A DNA stretch of 64,000 nucleotides from NCBI RefSeq assembly GCF_007860015.1, contig NZ_SJPS01000007.1:1-64000 (forward strand). Direction: 5' to 3'. The translations under genes were made by a program, and so were the position numbers. The notes under the pieces are model-generated. The model did not search any database. It saw nothing but the letters and a program-made list of their open reading frames with translations, and was not told the DNA's origin. The stretch's first letter is position 1, and each line of letters opens with the position of its first letter. Shown one piece after another: positions 16,328 to 24,950 of the stretch. The stretch comes from Bythopirellula polymerisocia (GTDB lineage: Bacteria; Planctomycetota; Planctomycetia; Pirellulales; Lacipirellulaceae).

Positions 16328-18970
16328 TTAAGTCGTTAGATCGGTTTCCTGAAGTTCCTTGATTCGGTGATCGAATCTCTCAATCGCGCTCTCAATGACT
16401 CTCCGATCATCCCCGATTACTTGCAGATCGGACAGCAAGTCCCTGGCTCGTTGCAGTTGAAAGACAGCTTCAGCCATCAATTTGGCTTGCACGAGAGAAT
16501 CGGTCAAACTGCTCGTATATTCGAAGAGCAGATCGGCAGCTTTCTGATTGCTAGAGTTGATCGCCAGCCCATCCACGAGGGTATATTGCAATTCTACGAT
16601 ATAGTCGTAACCTTGGTTGTCTTTGTTGGCAAACAGGAGTTGGCTGAGCATAAACTGGGCCCGCGCCACTCCCTCGCGATAGATGAAGACACTTGGATTG
16701 GTCATTAACAGTCGCTGCATCACCCCCATGTTGCTCTCGTAAGCGGCGATCGCCTCATCAATTTCGCCCAACTGCACGTGGCTTTCCCCGCAAAGGTGGT
16801 AACAAGTGGCTAGATACATTTGGATCTCGGCCGTGACCGCTTCGGGAGGAAGCTTCACCAGGGTCTCCGCAGCTTGCGAGCGGAGTTCGAGCGACTGGCG
16901 AATCAGCTTCTGGTTGGCATCTGGATCGGAAATGACTAGCGGTTCCGCCTCGGCATCGCGCAAACGGGCCAAGGCCGCTAGGCTGCGGGCCAAGTCTTTT
17001 CGCATAAGGGGGTCGTTCTCGGTTTGCTCGTCCAACTCGCGAAAAGTAGTGAGCGATTCTTGCAGGAGCTGTTCCGCATCGGCAAAGTTCTTTCCCGTAG
17101 GGTTCACGCGACCAAGCTGGACATGGCATAAGCCAAGACTCATCTTGGCATTAGCCTGCAACCTCTGCAGGTCGAACCTATTTGGCAACATTGCGAGTGC
17201 CTCGGTGCGGTACTGGAGACATTTTTGCGAATTCTCGCGCCAGGACCGTAGGCCTGCCTGGGCGATTTCGTTGGCAGCGTCGAGGCGGACGCTCCAAGCC
17301 TTTTCACCTAGCTTGGCCAACTCATTGTACGTGGCAGCCAAAGCCATACGCGCATCGACTGTGCTTTTTGGCTTTTGAACTATGCTGGCCTGTATTTCGA
17401 TAGCTTTGCGGAAAGATTGCTCAGCCTCCTTTGCCAAGTTCAGGGAAGCCTGCACCCGGCCCAGCAAGTAACTTGCATTAGCCACATTCTCCGACGAGAT
17501 CTGATCGGTGGCATTCAACTCGTCGTAGTAACGTTCCGCAACGGTTAGCAGCTTTCTGCGTACCTGTTGCGTGCCAGGTTCATCGGAAAGATCGTTTTCG
17601 CTGACGGAGACAAATGCCTCCTCTAGGGCTCGTTCCAGTAAGACAAGATTGTGTTCTGCTGTGACTCGCGACGCATTGGCTTGAATACCAAAACTGATCG
17701 AGACAATCGAGGCGACCAGCATCGTCCCGACGACGGCACCGATGAGTGCGGCTACTAGAGTGTTCCGCTGGCACCACCGATAGGTCCGCATCCAGGGACC
17801 GACGGCCCGCGCAGTGATTGGAAAACCCGAGAGATACCGCTGCAAGTCATCGGCCATTGCCCCCGCCGATTCATAGCGATCCTCGGGCCGTTTGGCGAGA
17901 CTCTTTTCGCAAATAGTCCACAGGTCGAGTGAGACCGGTGAGCCGTGGAAGCTGAGTGGCTCGGGCGTGGCGCTCTCGACCTTGCGCAGCGTCTCCATCA
18001 GATTCTTGCCAACAAAGGGAGGCGCACCCGAGAGCAAAGCATAGAGCGTCGCTCCCAAAGAGTACACATCCGTGCGATTCGAGATGCGGTCGACCTGCCC
18101 CTTCGCCTGCTCGGGGGCCATGTAGTTAGGCGTCCCCATCACCTGACCGGTCATGGTCAGGCCCTCTTCCTCTTGCAGCACCTTGGCGAGTCCAAAATCC
18201 GTGAGTCGCGGCTGCCCTTCTTTGTCGAGCATGATGTTCGCCGGCTTTAGATCGCGATGGATCACGGCGCGGTCGTGGGCGTATTGCACTGCTCGGCAGA
18301 CTTTTTCGATGAGTTGTGTGGCCCGCCGGGGATCGAGCCGCGGATTGTGGGCCCCAATGTTTTTTGCGAGGCTTTGCCCTTCGATGCATTCCATCGAGTA
18401 GTAGTGGGTCCCTTCGTGTTGACCCACGTCATACACGGGAACGATTCCCGGATGATTGAGCCTGGCCGCCGCTTCTGCCTCGATGTGGAACCGAGCGATG
18501 TCCTCCGGAGAACAAAGGCTTCCCGACCCAATCACCTTCAAGGCCACCGTCCGACGGAGTTTCTCTTGATAGGCCTTGTAGACGACTCCCATCCCGCCTC
18601 GGCCAAGCTGTTCGAGGAGCTTGTACTCGCCGATTTCTCCAATGTAATTGTCTTCCTCGATCGGAGCAGCATTCGAAATCGTGCTCATCGAGGGCGCTTC
18701 GTCTTCTGCTTCTTTCTTCTCCAGTGTCTGCATGTCAGCCAGACTGATTGTCTCTTCTAGATCAAGCGCGGTCGATCTCTCAGACTTTAATCCAGTAAGA
18801 AAGCTCTCCTTGTCGGCTTGCTCGTGGGAAGACAGCAAGGCAACCACTTCTTGATGGAGCTTCGAGGACTTCTGAGAAAGCTCGTCGAGAAATCGCTGTC
18901 GGTCTTGTTCGGAAAGCGAGATCACTTCGTTGAAGGCTTGTTTGATGTCATCCCAGGCAGCGTCAGGCAT
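16328..18970 (-). CDS. Ser/Thr protein kinase with transmembrane helix and TPR tail
   Basis: A protein of about 880 residues. ATG 18970 is preferred to 18973 because GAGG is five bases before it. The kinase domain covers residues about 117-385: Gly loop LGRGGMGVVY, VALKV lysine, catalytic HRDLKPAN, DFG in TDFGLAK, and APEQAKG. A transmembrane segment lies near 405-430 (LVAALIGAVVGTMLVASI). The remaining 450 residues are helical repeats of TPR type (ASYLLGRVQASLNLAKEAEQ). The start overlaps the end of the ECF sigma gene by 8 bp, so translation is coupled. In this sigma/kinase class the kinase is expected to act on or with the sigma factor. Confidence 0.95.
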   Translation of the reverse strand: MPDAAWDDIKQAFNEVISLSEQDRQRFLDELSQKSSKLHQEVVALLSSHEQADKESFLTGLKSERSTALDLEETISLADMQTLEKKEAEDEAPSMSTISNAAPIEEDNYIGEIGEYKLLEQLGRGGMGVVYKAYQEKLRRTVALKVIGSGSLCSPEDIARFHIEAEAAARLNHPGIVPVYDVGQHEGTHYYSMECIEGQSLAKNIGAHNPRLDPRRATQLIEKVCRAVQYAHDRAVIHRDLKPANIMLDKEGQPRLTDFGLAKVLQEEEGLTMTGQVMGTPNYMAPEQAKGQVDRISNRTDVYSLGATLYALLSGAPPFVGKNLMETLRKVESATPEPLSFHGSPVSLDLWTICEKSLAKRPEDRYESAGAMADDLQRYLSGFPITARAVGPWMRTYRWCQRNTLVAALIGAVVGTMLVASIVSISFGIQANASRVTAEHNLVLLERALEEAFVSVSENDLSDEPGTQQVRRKLLTVAERYYDELNATDQISSENVANASYLLGRVQASLNLAKEAEQSFRKAIEIQASIVQKPKSTVDARMALAATYNELAKLGEKAWSVRLDAANEIAQAGLRSWRENSQKCLQYRTEALAMLPNRFDLQRLQANAKMSLGLCHVQLGRVNPTGKNFADAEQLLQESLTTFRELDEQTENDPLMRKDLARSLAALARLRDAEAEPLVISDPDANQKLIRQSLELRSQAAETLVKLPPEAVTAEIQMYLATCYHLCGESHVQLGEIDEAIAAYESNMGVMQRLLMTNPSVFIYREGVARAQFMLSQLLFANKDNQGYDYIVELQYTLVDGLAINSSNQKAADLLFEYTSSLTDSLVQAKLMAEAVFQLQRARDLLSDLQVIGDDRRVIESAIERFDHRIKELQETDLTT

Positions 18971-19544
18971 CATTACCTCGAGTCAATTCGCGATAGAGCC
19001 AAGCCTTAGCCGCGGCAAAATCCTGTTTGACGGTACTCACAGACACATTCAACAGGTCGGCGGTTTCTTCGACCGTGTACCCTCCAAAATAACGCATTTC
19101 GACGATCTCTGCCTGCCGAGGATCGAATGTCGCCAATTGCTTGAGTGCCTCGTGCAACGCCAGGACATCGGTATTCGGACCAGGATCGGCGACATGGTCT
19201 AGCTCTACACCAGACCGCTTCCAATTTGCGCCACCCCTCTTGAGGGCACGTCGGGCGCGGGCCCGATCGATCAACATGCGCCGCATTACCTTGGCGGCCA
19301 CGACGTAGAAGTGCTTGCGGTCATTCAAGTCGGCAGCTTCCCCTGCGTCGACCAGTTGGAGGTAAGCATCGTGAACCAAGACAGTGGCCTGCACGGAAAT
19401 CCCATCCTGTTCCTGGGCCAATTTCTTTTCGGCCATCTGATGCAATTTCTGGTAAACGATCTCCAGCAATCGCGGACCGGCATCCTGGTCGCCATGCTGG
19501 GCGCGACGAATTAAGAGGGTCACTTCCGAAGGAGGATCGGACAT
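18963..19544 (-). CDS. ECF-family RNA polymerase sigma factor
   Basis: A 193-residue protein from ATG 19544, with AGGA upstream. Sigma region 2 lies at residues about 20-95 (LLEIVYQKLHQMAEKKLA, TVLVHDAYLQLVD, AKVMRRMLIDRARARRA) and region 4 near 130-185 (DPRQAEIVEMRYFGGYTVEETADLLNVS, a helix-turn-helix). The length and HDAYLQLVD motif fit the planctomycete/acidobacterial ECF group associated with Ser/Thr kinases. No anti-sigma factor is adjacent; the overlapping kinase gene probably replaces it. Confidence 0.95.
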   Translation of the reverse strand: MSDPPSEVTLLIRRAQHGDQDAGPRLLEIVYQKLHQMAEKKLAQEQDGISVQATVLVHDAYLQLVDAGEAADLNDRKHFYVVAAKVMRRMLIDRARARRALKRGGANWKRSGVELDHVADPGPNTDVLALHEALKQLATFDPRQAEIVEMRYFGGYTVEETADLLNVSVSTVKQDFAAAKAWLYRELTRGNDA

Positions 19545-19777
19545 TCGCCAGGTTTCCTATATTCCGCAGGCTTTTACGACCATATCACCATGGACATGAT
19601 AAATCGATACTGGAGTCAAAAGAAGAGAATATCGCAGTTTTACAGGGTTTTTGGGCTTGTTCACCCTCCCGGCAAAGATTTTTTAGGAAAAGATTGTCTC
19701 TCCGGTGCGCCTTCTTCGCTTAATAGGGTGAGTCAGGAAGTTCTGGCCTTTCAAATTCGAAAACAGGAGACCCAGTC

Positions 19778-20536
19778 ATGCGAAACACACTTTCCCTGCT
19801 AGTTGCCACGATTTCATCCATTCTAATCGCCAACCTCGTCGCAGCCCAAGAGAGCCAACAGTATCTCTCACCGAGCACCAACGCTTCGTTTCCCTATGCT
19901 CCGCCAGAGGCACCGCACGGACATTCCTCAACGTATGCCGAGGGAGTGCTGCGGGGGAGTGCCGTCCTAGTGCAGGCATTGGGCAATTATGAACTGGAGT
20001 CTGCTCAAGCCGCTTCCATAGGTGAAGATGCTTATTCCAAGTATCTCGACAACAAAGTGAAGCATGTAAGAACGGCTTTCGCCGTCGAAGATATTCGCCG
20101 AGATCACTACCACTCAGAGCGGATCGCTCGCAAGTTGCACACGCTCGAACTCCGCCAGGTGAACCGGATGCTGGAATTGCAGGAAGCGCTCGAGTATCAG
20201 TTGACTGACTACGACCTGGATTGGGAGACGGGCACCGTCTACTGGCCAGCCATGGCCTCCAGCCCCCAATTCGCGAGGCATCGCCAGGAAGTGGAGCGTA
20301 TGATGGCCCGCATCACAGCCTACGGCAGCTATGTCCCAGAACAGGAACGCACGAAACTTGCCAAAGCTTGTGATCGGTTCCGCGATACGCTTTATCAGGA
20401 AATGCTCGCCCGCGGTGGCAACAAGGTGCCAACGGTCCGCGCCGAATATGATGCCGTGGCACGACTCTTGAAGGGCTTGGAATATTCCCCCGTGCTGTTG
20501 TCCCAGGCTTCGGGTGAAACGCTGAGCATGAATTAG
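19778..20536 (+). CDS. secreted hypothetical protein
   Basis: A 252-residue protein with an AGGAG site 10 bases before the ATG. The signal peptide ends IANLVAAQ. The body is mainly helical with charged segments (DNKVKHVRTAFAVEDIRRDHYHSERIARKLH, then MLELQEALEYQLTDYDLDW), probably a helical bundle, and a C-terminal four-helix-like region with MMARITAYGSYVPEQ and RFRDTLYQEML. It is probably periplasmic. It stands alone between the divergent sigma gene and convergent toxin-antitoxin pair. Family not recognised. Confidence 0.8.
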   Translation: MRNTLSLLVATISSILIANLVAAQESQQYLSPSTNASFPYAPPEAPHGHSSTYAEGVLRGSAVLVQALGNYELESAQAASIGEDAYSKYLDNKVKHVRTAFAVEDIRRDHYHSERIARKLHTLELRQVNRMLELQEALEYQLTDYDLDWETGTVYWPAMASSPQFARHRQEVERMMARITAYGSYVPEQERTKLAKACDRFRDTLYQEMLARGGNKVPTVRAEYDAVARLLKGLEYSPVLLSQASGETLSMN

Positions 20537-20583
20537 GACGCCTTCCAGCAAATCCCCGCGACCGTTGGTCGCGGTATGGATGG

Positions 20584-20659
20584 CACACGATGGCATTGTG
20601 GAGTTTGTCAGAAGCAGGTGCCAGAACCATTTTCAAAAAAGTGGTTCTGGCATCGTGTG
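20584..20659. repeat. nested inverted repeat / possible bidirectional terminator
   Basis: Inner perfect pair TGCCAGAACCA (20619) and TGGTTCTGGCA (20642), outer pair CACACGATG (20584) and CATCGTGTG (20651). It lies between the convergent gene ends 20536 and 20663, where it could stop transcription from both sides. The nested design also fits a small repeat element. Confidence 0.6.
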
Positions 20660-20662
20660 TCG

Positions 20663-20890
20663 TTAACGATTGGAATCGCGCTGCGATGTGAGTTTCTCAA
20701 CTTCAATCACTGCCGCCTCTGCGGCCCCAATATCTCGGATTCTTCTTTGCTTCAATTTTGCGATCGGACGGCCAGATGCTTCAAGCCGAACCTGCGCTTC
20801 ACGCAAGTAAGCAGAAAGGTCGCCGTTGTACTCGGCGAGAATCTTTCTGCGAGTTTCGTGGAGTTCGTCGAGTATGGGGTTACGTGACAT
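20663..20890 (-). CDS. putative antitoxin partner of the PIN protein
   Basis: A 75-residue protein started at MSRNPILDELHETRRKI; a longer reading to 20995 is judged non-coding because it lies inside the toxin gene. The Asp/Glu/Arg-rich helices (ILDELHETRRKILAEYNGD, LSAYLREAQVRLEASGRP) resemble the short protein often encoded next to PIN-domain toxins. It overlaps the end of the PIN gene by 11 bp, with the toxin first, the reverse of the usual VapBC order. The antitoxin role is inferred from position and length only. Confidence 0.65.
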   Translation of the reverse strand: MSRNPILDELHETRRKILAEYNGDLSAYLREAQVRLEASGRPIAKLKQRRIRDIGAAEAAVIEVEKLTSQRDSNR

Positions 20891-21365
20891 CCTTTGGCCC
20901 TCCCAGGAATTCCACAGGCGTGCAAATAAGTAAGCCGGATAAACCGAGTTCGTCGAGCAGTCGATAGACGCGAGGAAGCACATGAGCGTTTGCAATATGC
21001 GTACAATTCTGCGTCAATAAATATTGTACACCGGCCAAAGCGGCAGAGGCAACGTGTAAGGCATCGAGTCGAGCAGTTGGTGGCATCAGAGAACGGGCCA
21101 AGAGGTGGTCAGCAACTGATTCAGCATCGGGGTTTGCTGATAAAACGGGTAAGTCTTTGAGTAATGCGAGCCGACGTGAAACAGCGACCAGATCGCCACG
21201 GCTCGCTTCGTCAATAACAAACTGGGACGTGACAACTTCGTATCTCGGGCTTTGTTCATCCCACCAGCGTTTGGCTTGTTCCTGCAAAACAGCCGTGGCT
21301 GGATGGCTACTTGGCTTTGCAGTTGCATGGCTCATGATAGACGTTTCGATGTAGACTGTATCCAT
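20880..21365 (-). CDS. PIN-domain protein (VapC-like ribonuclease toxin)
   Basis: A 161-residue single-domain protein. It starts MDTVYIETSIMSHA, the first acidic motif of a PIN domain family; the second is around DEASRGD, and the C-terminal acidic site ARLDALHVASAALAG is followed by LLTQNCTHIAN. PIN proteins cleave RNA with metal-ion catalysis. It begins 9 bp after the stop of the RND pump gene and overlaps the putative antitoxin, so all three may share a transcript. Confidence 0.85.
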   Translation of the reverse strand: MDTVYIETSIMSHATAKPSSHPATAVLQEQAKRWWDEQSPRYEVVTSQFVIDEASRGDLVAVSRRLALLKDLPVLSANPDAESVADHLLARSLMPPTARLDALHVASAALAGVQYLLTQNCTHIANAHVLPRVYRLLDELGLSGLLICTPVEFLGGPKDVT

Positions 21366-21374
21366 CGCTTCATT

Positions 21375-24300
21375 CTACCGCGCCCCAGCCCCGACTTCCA
21401 ACTCCTCTTCAGCAGTCGTAACTGGCGAGCTGATAGCTTCTTCATCACCCATGTCATCTTCTATCTCTTTGCCGCCGGTGATGAGCTCTTTGGTGGACAG
21501 GGTGAGAGTAAATAATGTCGGCACAAGGATCAGTGTAAAGAGTGTCGACGAGAGCAAGCCTCCCAGCACCACGCTACCCAGGCCGCGATAGAGTTCACTT
21601 CCGGCTCCGGGGAAGATTACCAAAGGCAACAGGCCGAGGACCGTGGTGGTCGTTGTCATGAAGATGGGACGGATGCGAGTACGGACGCTTTCCAGGACGG
21701 CCTCTTGAGCACTCATGCCATCGAGGCGGATATGGTTAAGTGCTTGATGCACTATGAGTATCGGGTTGTTCACAACGGTGCCAATGAGCACCACGAAGCC
21801 GAGCATTGTCAGCACGTCAAGCGGCTGAAACACAAATAGGTTGAGCACACGCAACGCGAGGATTCCGCCGACCGCCCCCAGGGGGACGCTCAAGATAATC
21901 ACCAGGGGATAGAGCCATGATTCAAACAGTGCCGCCATCAAGAGGTAGGTGATCAACAGGGCAATCAGGACATTTTCACGCAGTGCCAGCCATGTCTCGC
22001 GGAGTTTGTCGGCGGTCCCTTCCAGGGCGATTCGGTAGCCACCGTCGAGTTGATCTCCCTCGCGCAGTGGCTGGATGATCTGCTCCTGGATGATTGTCAT
22101 GGCTTCTTCAAGAGCCATCTCGGGAGGCGGCGAAACAGAGATCGTAATCGCGCGGACCCGTTCGCGATGGTTGAGTTGCTCGGGTCCACTGGCCAGTGTC
22201 ACATCAGCCAGCGCGTTGAGCGGAATAAGTTGTCCCAATGGTGTCGCAATGGGGATCGCACCCACTAACTGTGTGCGATCGGAGAACTTATCTTCTCCCT
22301 TGAGGGTAAGATCGATTTTCTTCCCCTCGAGGAAATAGTCACTCACATAGGCACCATCCACCAGTGCATCGACTGTGAATCCCAGTTCGGAGGAGTTCAC
22401 CTGCATCTCGGCAGCTTGTAACAAACGTGGTGTGACATGAACTTCGGGACTGGAAAGATCAAGACTCGGTTTCGGTTGGGCCTGGACGTTAGGGATCATC
22501 CCCATCACTTGGCCGAATATTTGACCTCCCAATTGCACCAGTCGTTCTACCTCGGGTCCTGTGATCTCGATGTCGATCGTGCGGCCTGCGGCAAGCCCTT
22601 GCTCAAATAGACTCGATTGCTTGGCGACGGCAATCGCGCCAGGGAGCTTCTTGCCAACATTGAAAATGAGAGGCACATACTCCGCTGCGCGCAAGGGATC
22701 CTTCGCACGCAGTCCTAGGAACACGGAACGTCCCCGTACGACGAAGAAAAAATCCGCGATCGCGGGGACTTCTGACTGGCTGTCGTCGGCATCCTCCTCG
22801 ACATCCCAATACGGCTGCAACTCACTTTCGACGATCTCGCCCAGCGACATCAGTTGATCGATGTTGTACCCCGGCGGGGGGAGAATAATACCAAAGACCA
22901 GGTTGCGATTGCCGCTGGGCAGGTATTCCACGCGCGGCCAAAGCTGCCAACTCAGTCCGAGAGCAAAAGAGATTAACAAAACAATTGTCACGAGTTGCCG
23001 CAGGAAGCTCCCCTGGATCCAACGATTGATACCAACCATCGTTTGGTTAAATCTGCCGCCGAGGGAGTTAATCACGCGCACTAATGGGGACTCGTGAGTA
23101 GGCGCGGTCGATGAATGGTTGACCTCGCCGAAATTCAATTGATCGGGCTGCTGCTCACTACGCTTGCTGCGAAACAGTCGCGAGGCTGCAGTCGGGATCA
23201 CTGTCACCGATACCACCAACGAGAGGGCCACTGCGGCACTGATCGCCAACGCGATGTCGCGGAACAATTGCCCCGCTTCTTCCTGGATAAAAACCACAGG
23301 GAGAAAAACTGCAATCGTCGTGAGTGTGGAGGAAATCACGGCTCCCCACACTTCTTGAGTCCCATTCGCGGCGGCGTCCACAGGTGACTCACCCAACGAA
23401 TAGCGCCGGTAAATGTTTTCAAGCACCACAATGGCATTATCCACCAGCATGCCGACCGCAAACGCCATCCCTGCCAGGCTAATCACATTCAGCGAACGTC
23501 CCAACATACCGAGCACGAGAAACGTGCCGATGATGCTGATCGGAATTGCCAATCCCACGACGAGTGCTCCCCGGGCGAACCAAAAACCGCTGCCAATAAT
23601 TAGTGCCAAACACAACACGAACCACCACGAGGAAAGGTAGACAGCTGCCAGCGAAGTAGCCAGGATTGCAGGAATTACCAGCAGTGTGCGATAGCCTAGG
23701 TGCAAGAACGACATCAGCACGATCATCGTCAATGCACCACCCAGGAAGATATTTTCTTGCACCAAGTTGACCGAGGAGTTGATGTACTCCGTTTCGTCGT
23801 ACACTTGGCTGAGCATCAACCCCTTGGGATTGAGAATGTCGCGGTTGAGCTCGCCCATCACCTCACGGAGGTCTGCCATCACATCGAGTACATTGGCACC
23901 CGTTTCGCGAATGCAGTTCACAGCGATACTTGATCCGCCATAACGTCGCACGACGCCATCGGGTTTCTTGTAGCCAAGTTTCACCGTTGCCACGTCGCGG
24001 ACGAACACCGGCGCCCCATCGCGGACTGCGAGCAGTTGGTTCTCTACCTGTTCAGGAGTACGGAACTCTCCCAATGACCGCACCACCCAGCGGCGTTTCC
24101 CTTCGTAAAAATCACCCGCCGATGTGTCTTTGTTTTGGTCACGCAAGACATTCCGCATCTGAGAGAGAGTGATCTGTCTAGCCGCGAGTTTTTCTGGATC
24201 CACGATGATTTGCATCTCGTCTTCCAGGCCGCCGATTACGTTTGACTGCGAGACCCCTGGCACACGCTCAAATCTTGCTTCGATCTCATCCTCTGCAAAT

Positions 24301-24923
24301 CGTCGCAGCTTCGTGACGTCCAGTTCGGGAGGAGGCAGCAACTCATTCACCTCAGGATGTTCGGCTGCGAGAGAGCGTAGCCGATGCAAGAGCAGTCCCG
24401 GATTGCTGGTCCGCGCACATCGCTCAAGTTCCTTCTCGATGGCAGGATGTTTGACCGCAAATGCCATGATCTCTTCTGCCGAAGGGGGTTTGAGACCAAA
24501 GATGAACCACGCGATCGGAGAGTTCGACGAATTAGCGGTCGTAATAACAGGTTGGTCAGCATCCTCGGGATACTCGCGCACCTGATTCAGCCGGCTATTC
24601 ACTTTCAACAAGGCCTGATCCATGTCAGTCCCAACGTTGAATTCAATCGTGATCACCCCCTGCGAGTCGGAACTCTCTGAGGAGAGCTTGTTTGCTCCTT
24701 CGACACCTTTGAGCTGTTCTTCCTGCTCGACGATGATTTCCTGCTCGACTTCTTTGGGGCTGGCCCCCGGCCAGCGAGTCGTGATCGTGATTGTCGGCGT
24801 ATCGACTTCGGGAGTCAGTTGCAAAGGGAGCCGAGTGAGCGCAATCGTCCCGAAGAGTGCCGTCATCAGCACCCCCACGGAGATCTTCACCGGATTGCGA
24901 ACAAAAGACTCAACCAGTCTCAT
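21375..24923 (-). CDS. RND-family efflux pump inner-membrane protein
   Basis: A 1182-residue AcrB/MexB-type transporter. The start MRLVESFVRNPVKISVG, the TM4 phrase GMLVDNAIVVLENIYRR and the C-terminal GTVVNNPILIVH belong to the family. It exports substrates by proton antiport with the fusion protein at 24951. It is about 150 residues longer than the usual 1030. One extension lies in the first porter domain (around residues 150-210); a second adds hydrophobic sequence after TM2 (AVYLSSWWFVLCLALIIGSG), and a third is a linker after RLFRSKRSEQQ. One of the two TM4 aspartates is Asn (VDN). It follows the fusion protein by 27 bp. Confidence 0.95.
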   Translation of the reverse strand: MRLVESFVRNPVKISVGVLMTALFGTIALTRLPLQLTPEVDTPTITITTRWPGASPKEVEQEIIVEQEEQLKGVEGANKLSSESSDSQGVITIEFNVGTDMDQALLKVNSRLNQVREYPEDADQPVITTANSSNSPIAWFIFGLKPPSAEEIMAFAVKHPAIEKELERCARTSNPGLLLHRLRSLAAEHPEVNELLPPPELDVTKLRRFAEDEIEARFERVPGVSQSNVIGGLEDEMQIIVDPEKLAARQITLSQMRNVLRDQNKDTSAGDFYEGKRRWVVRSLGEFRTPEQVENQLLAVRDGAPVFVRDVATVKLGYKKPDGVVRRYGGSSIAVNCIRETGANVLDVMADLREVMGELNRDILNPKGLMLSQVYDETEYINSSVNLVQENIFLGGALTMIVLMSFLHLGYRTLLVIPAILATSLAAVYLSSWWFVLCLALIIGSGFWFARGALVVGLAIPISIIGTFLVLGMLGRSLNVISLAGMAFAVGMLVDNAIVVLENIYRRYSLGESPVDAAANGTQEVWGAVISSTLTTIAVFLPVVFIQEEAGQLFRDIALAISAAVALSLVVSVTVIPTAASRLFRSKRSEQQPDQLNFGEVNHSSTAPTHESPLVRVINSLGGRFNQTMVGINRWIQGSFLRQLVTIVLLISFALGLSWQLWPRVEYLPSGNRNLVFGIILPPPGYNIDQLMSLGEIVESELQPYWDVEEDADDSQSEVPAIADFFFVVRGRSVFLGLRAKDPLRAAEYVPLIFNVGKKLPGAIAVAKQSSLFEQGLAAGRTIDIEITGPEVERLVQLGGQIFGQVMGMIPNVQAQPKPSLDLSSPEVHVTPRLLQAAEMQVNSSELGFTVDALVDGAYVSDYFLEGKKIDLTLKGEDKFSDRTQLVGAIPIATPLGQLIPLNALADVTLASGPEQLNHRERVRAITISVSPPPEMALEEAMTIIQEQIIQPLREGDQLDGGYRIALEGTADKLRETWLALRENVLIALLITYLLMAALFESWLYPLVIILSVPLGAVGGILALRVLNLFVFQPLDVLTMLGFVVLIGTVVNNPILIVHQALNHIRLDGMSAQEAVLESVRTRIRPIFMTTTTTVLGLLPLVIFPGAGSELYRGLGSVVLGGLLSSTLFTLILVPTLFTLTLSTKELITGGKEIEDDMGDEEAISSPVTTAEEELEVGAGAR

Positions 24924-24950
24924 TGTTTTTCTCCGACATAATTTTTTGAA

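Noticed and set aside
18963-19544. The first ECF/kinase pair as a third copy of the cassette
   Set aside because: It is followed by a palindrome and a porin-like gene without the leader or a PEP-CTERM signal, so it is not counted as the same unit.
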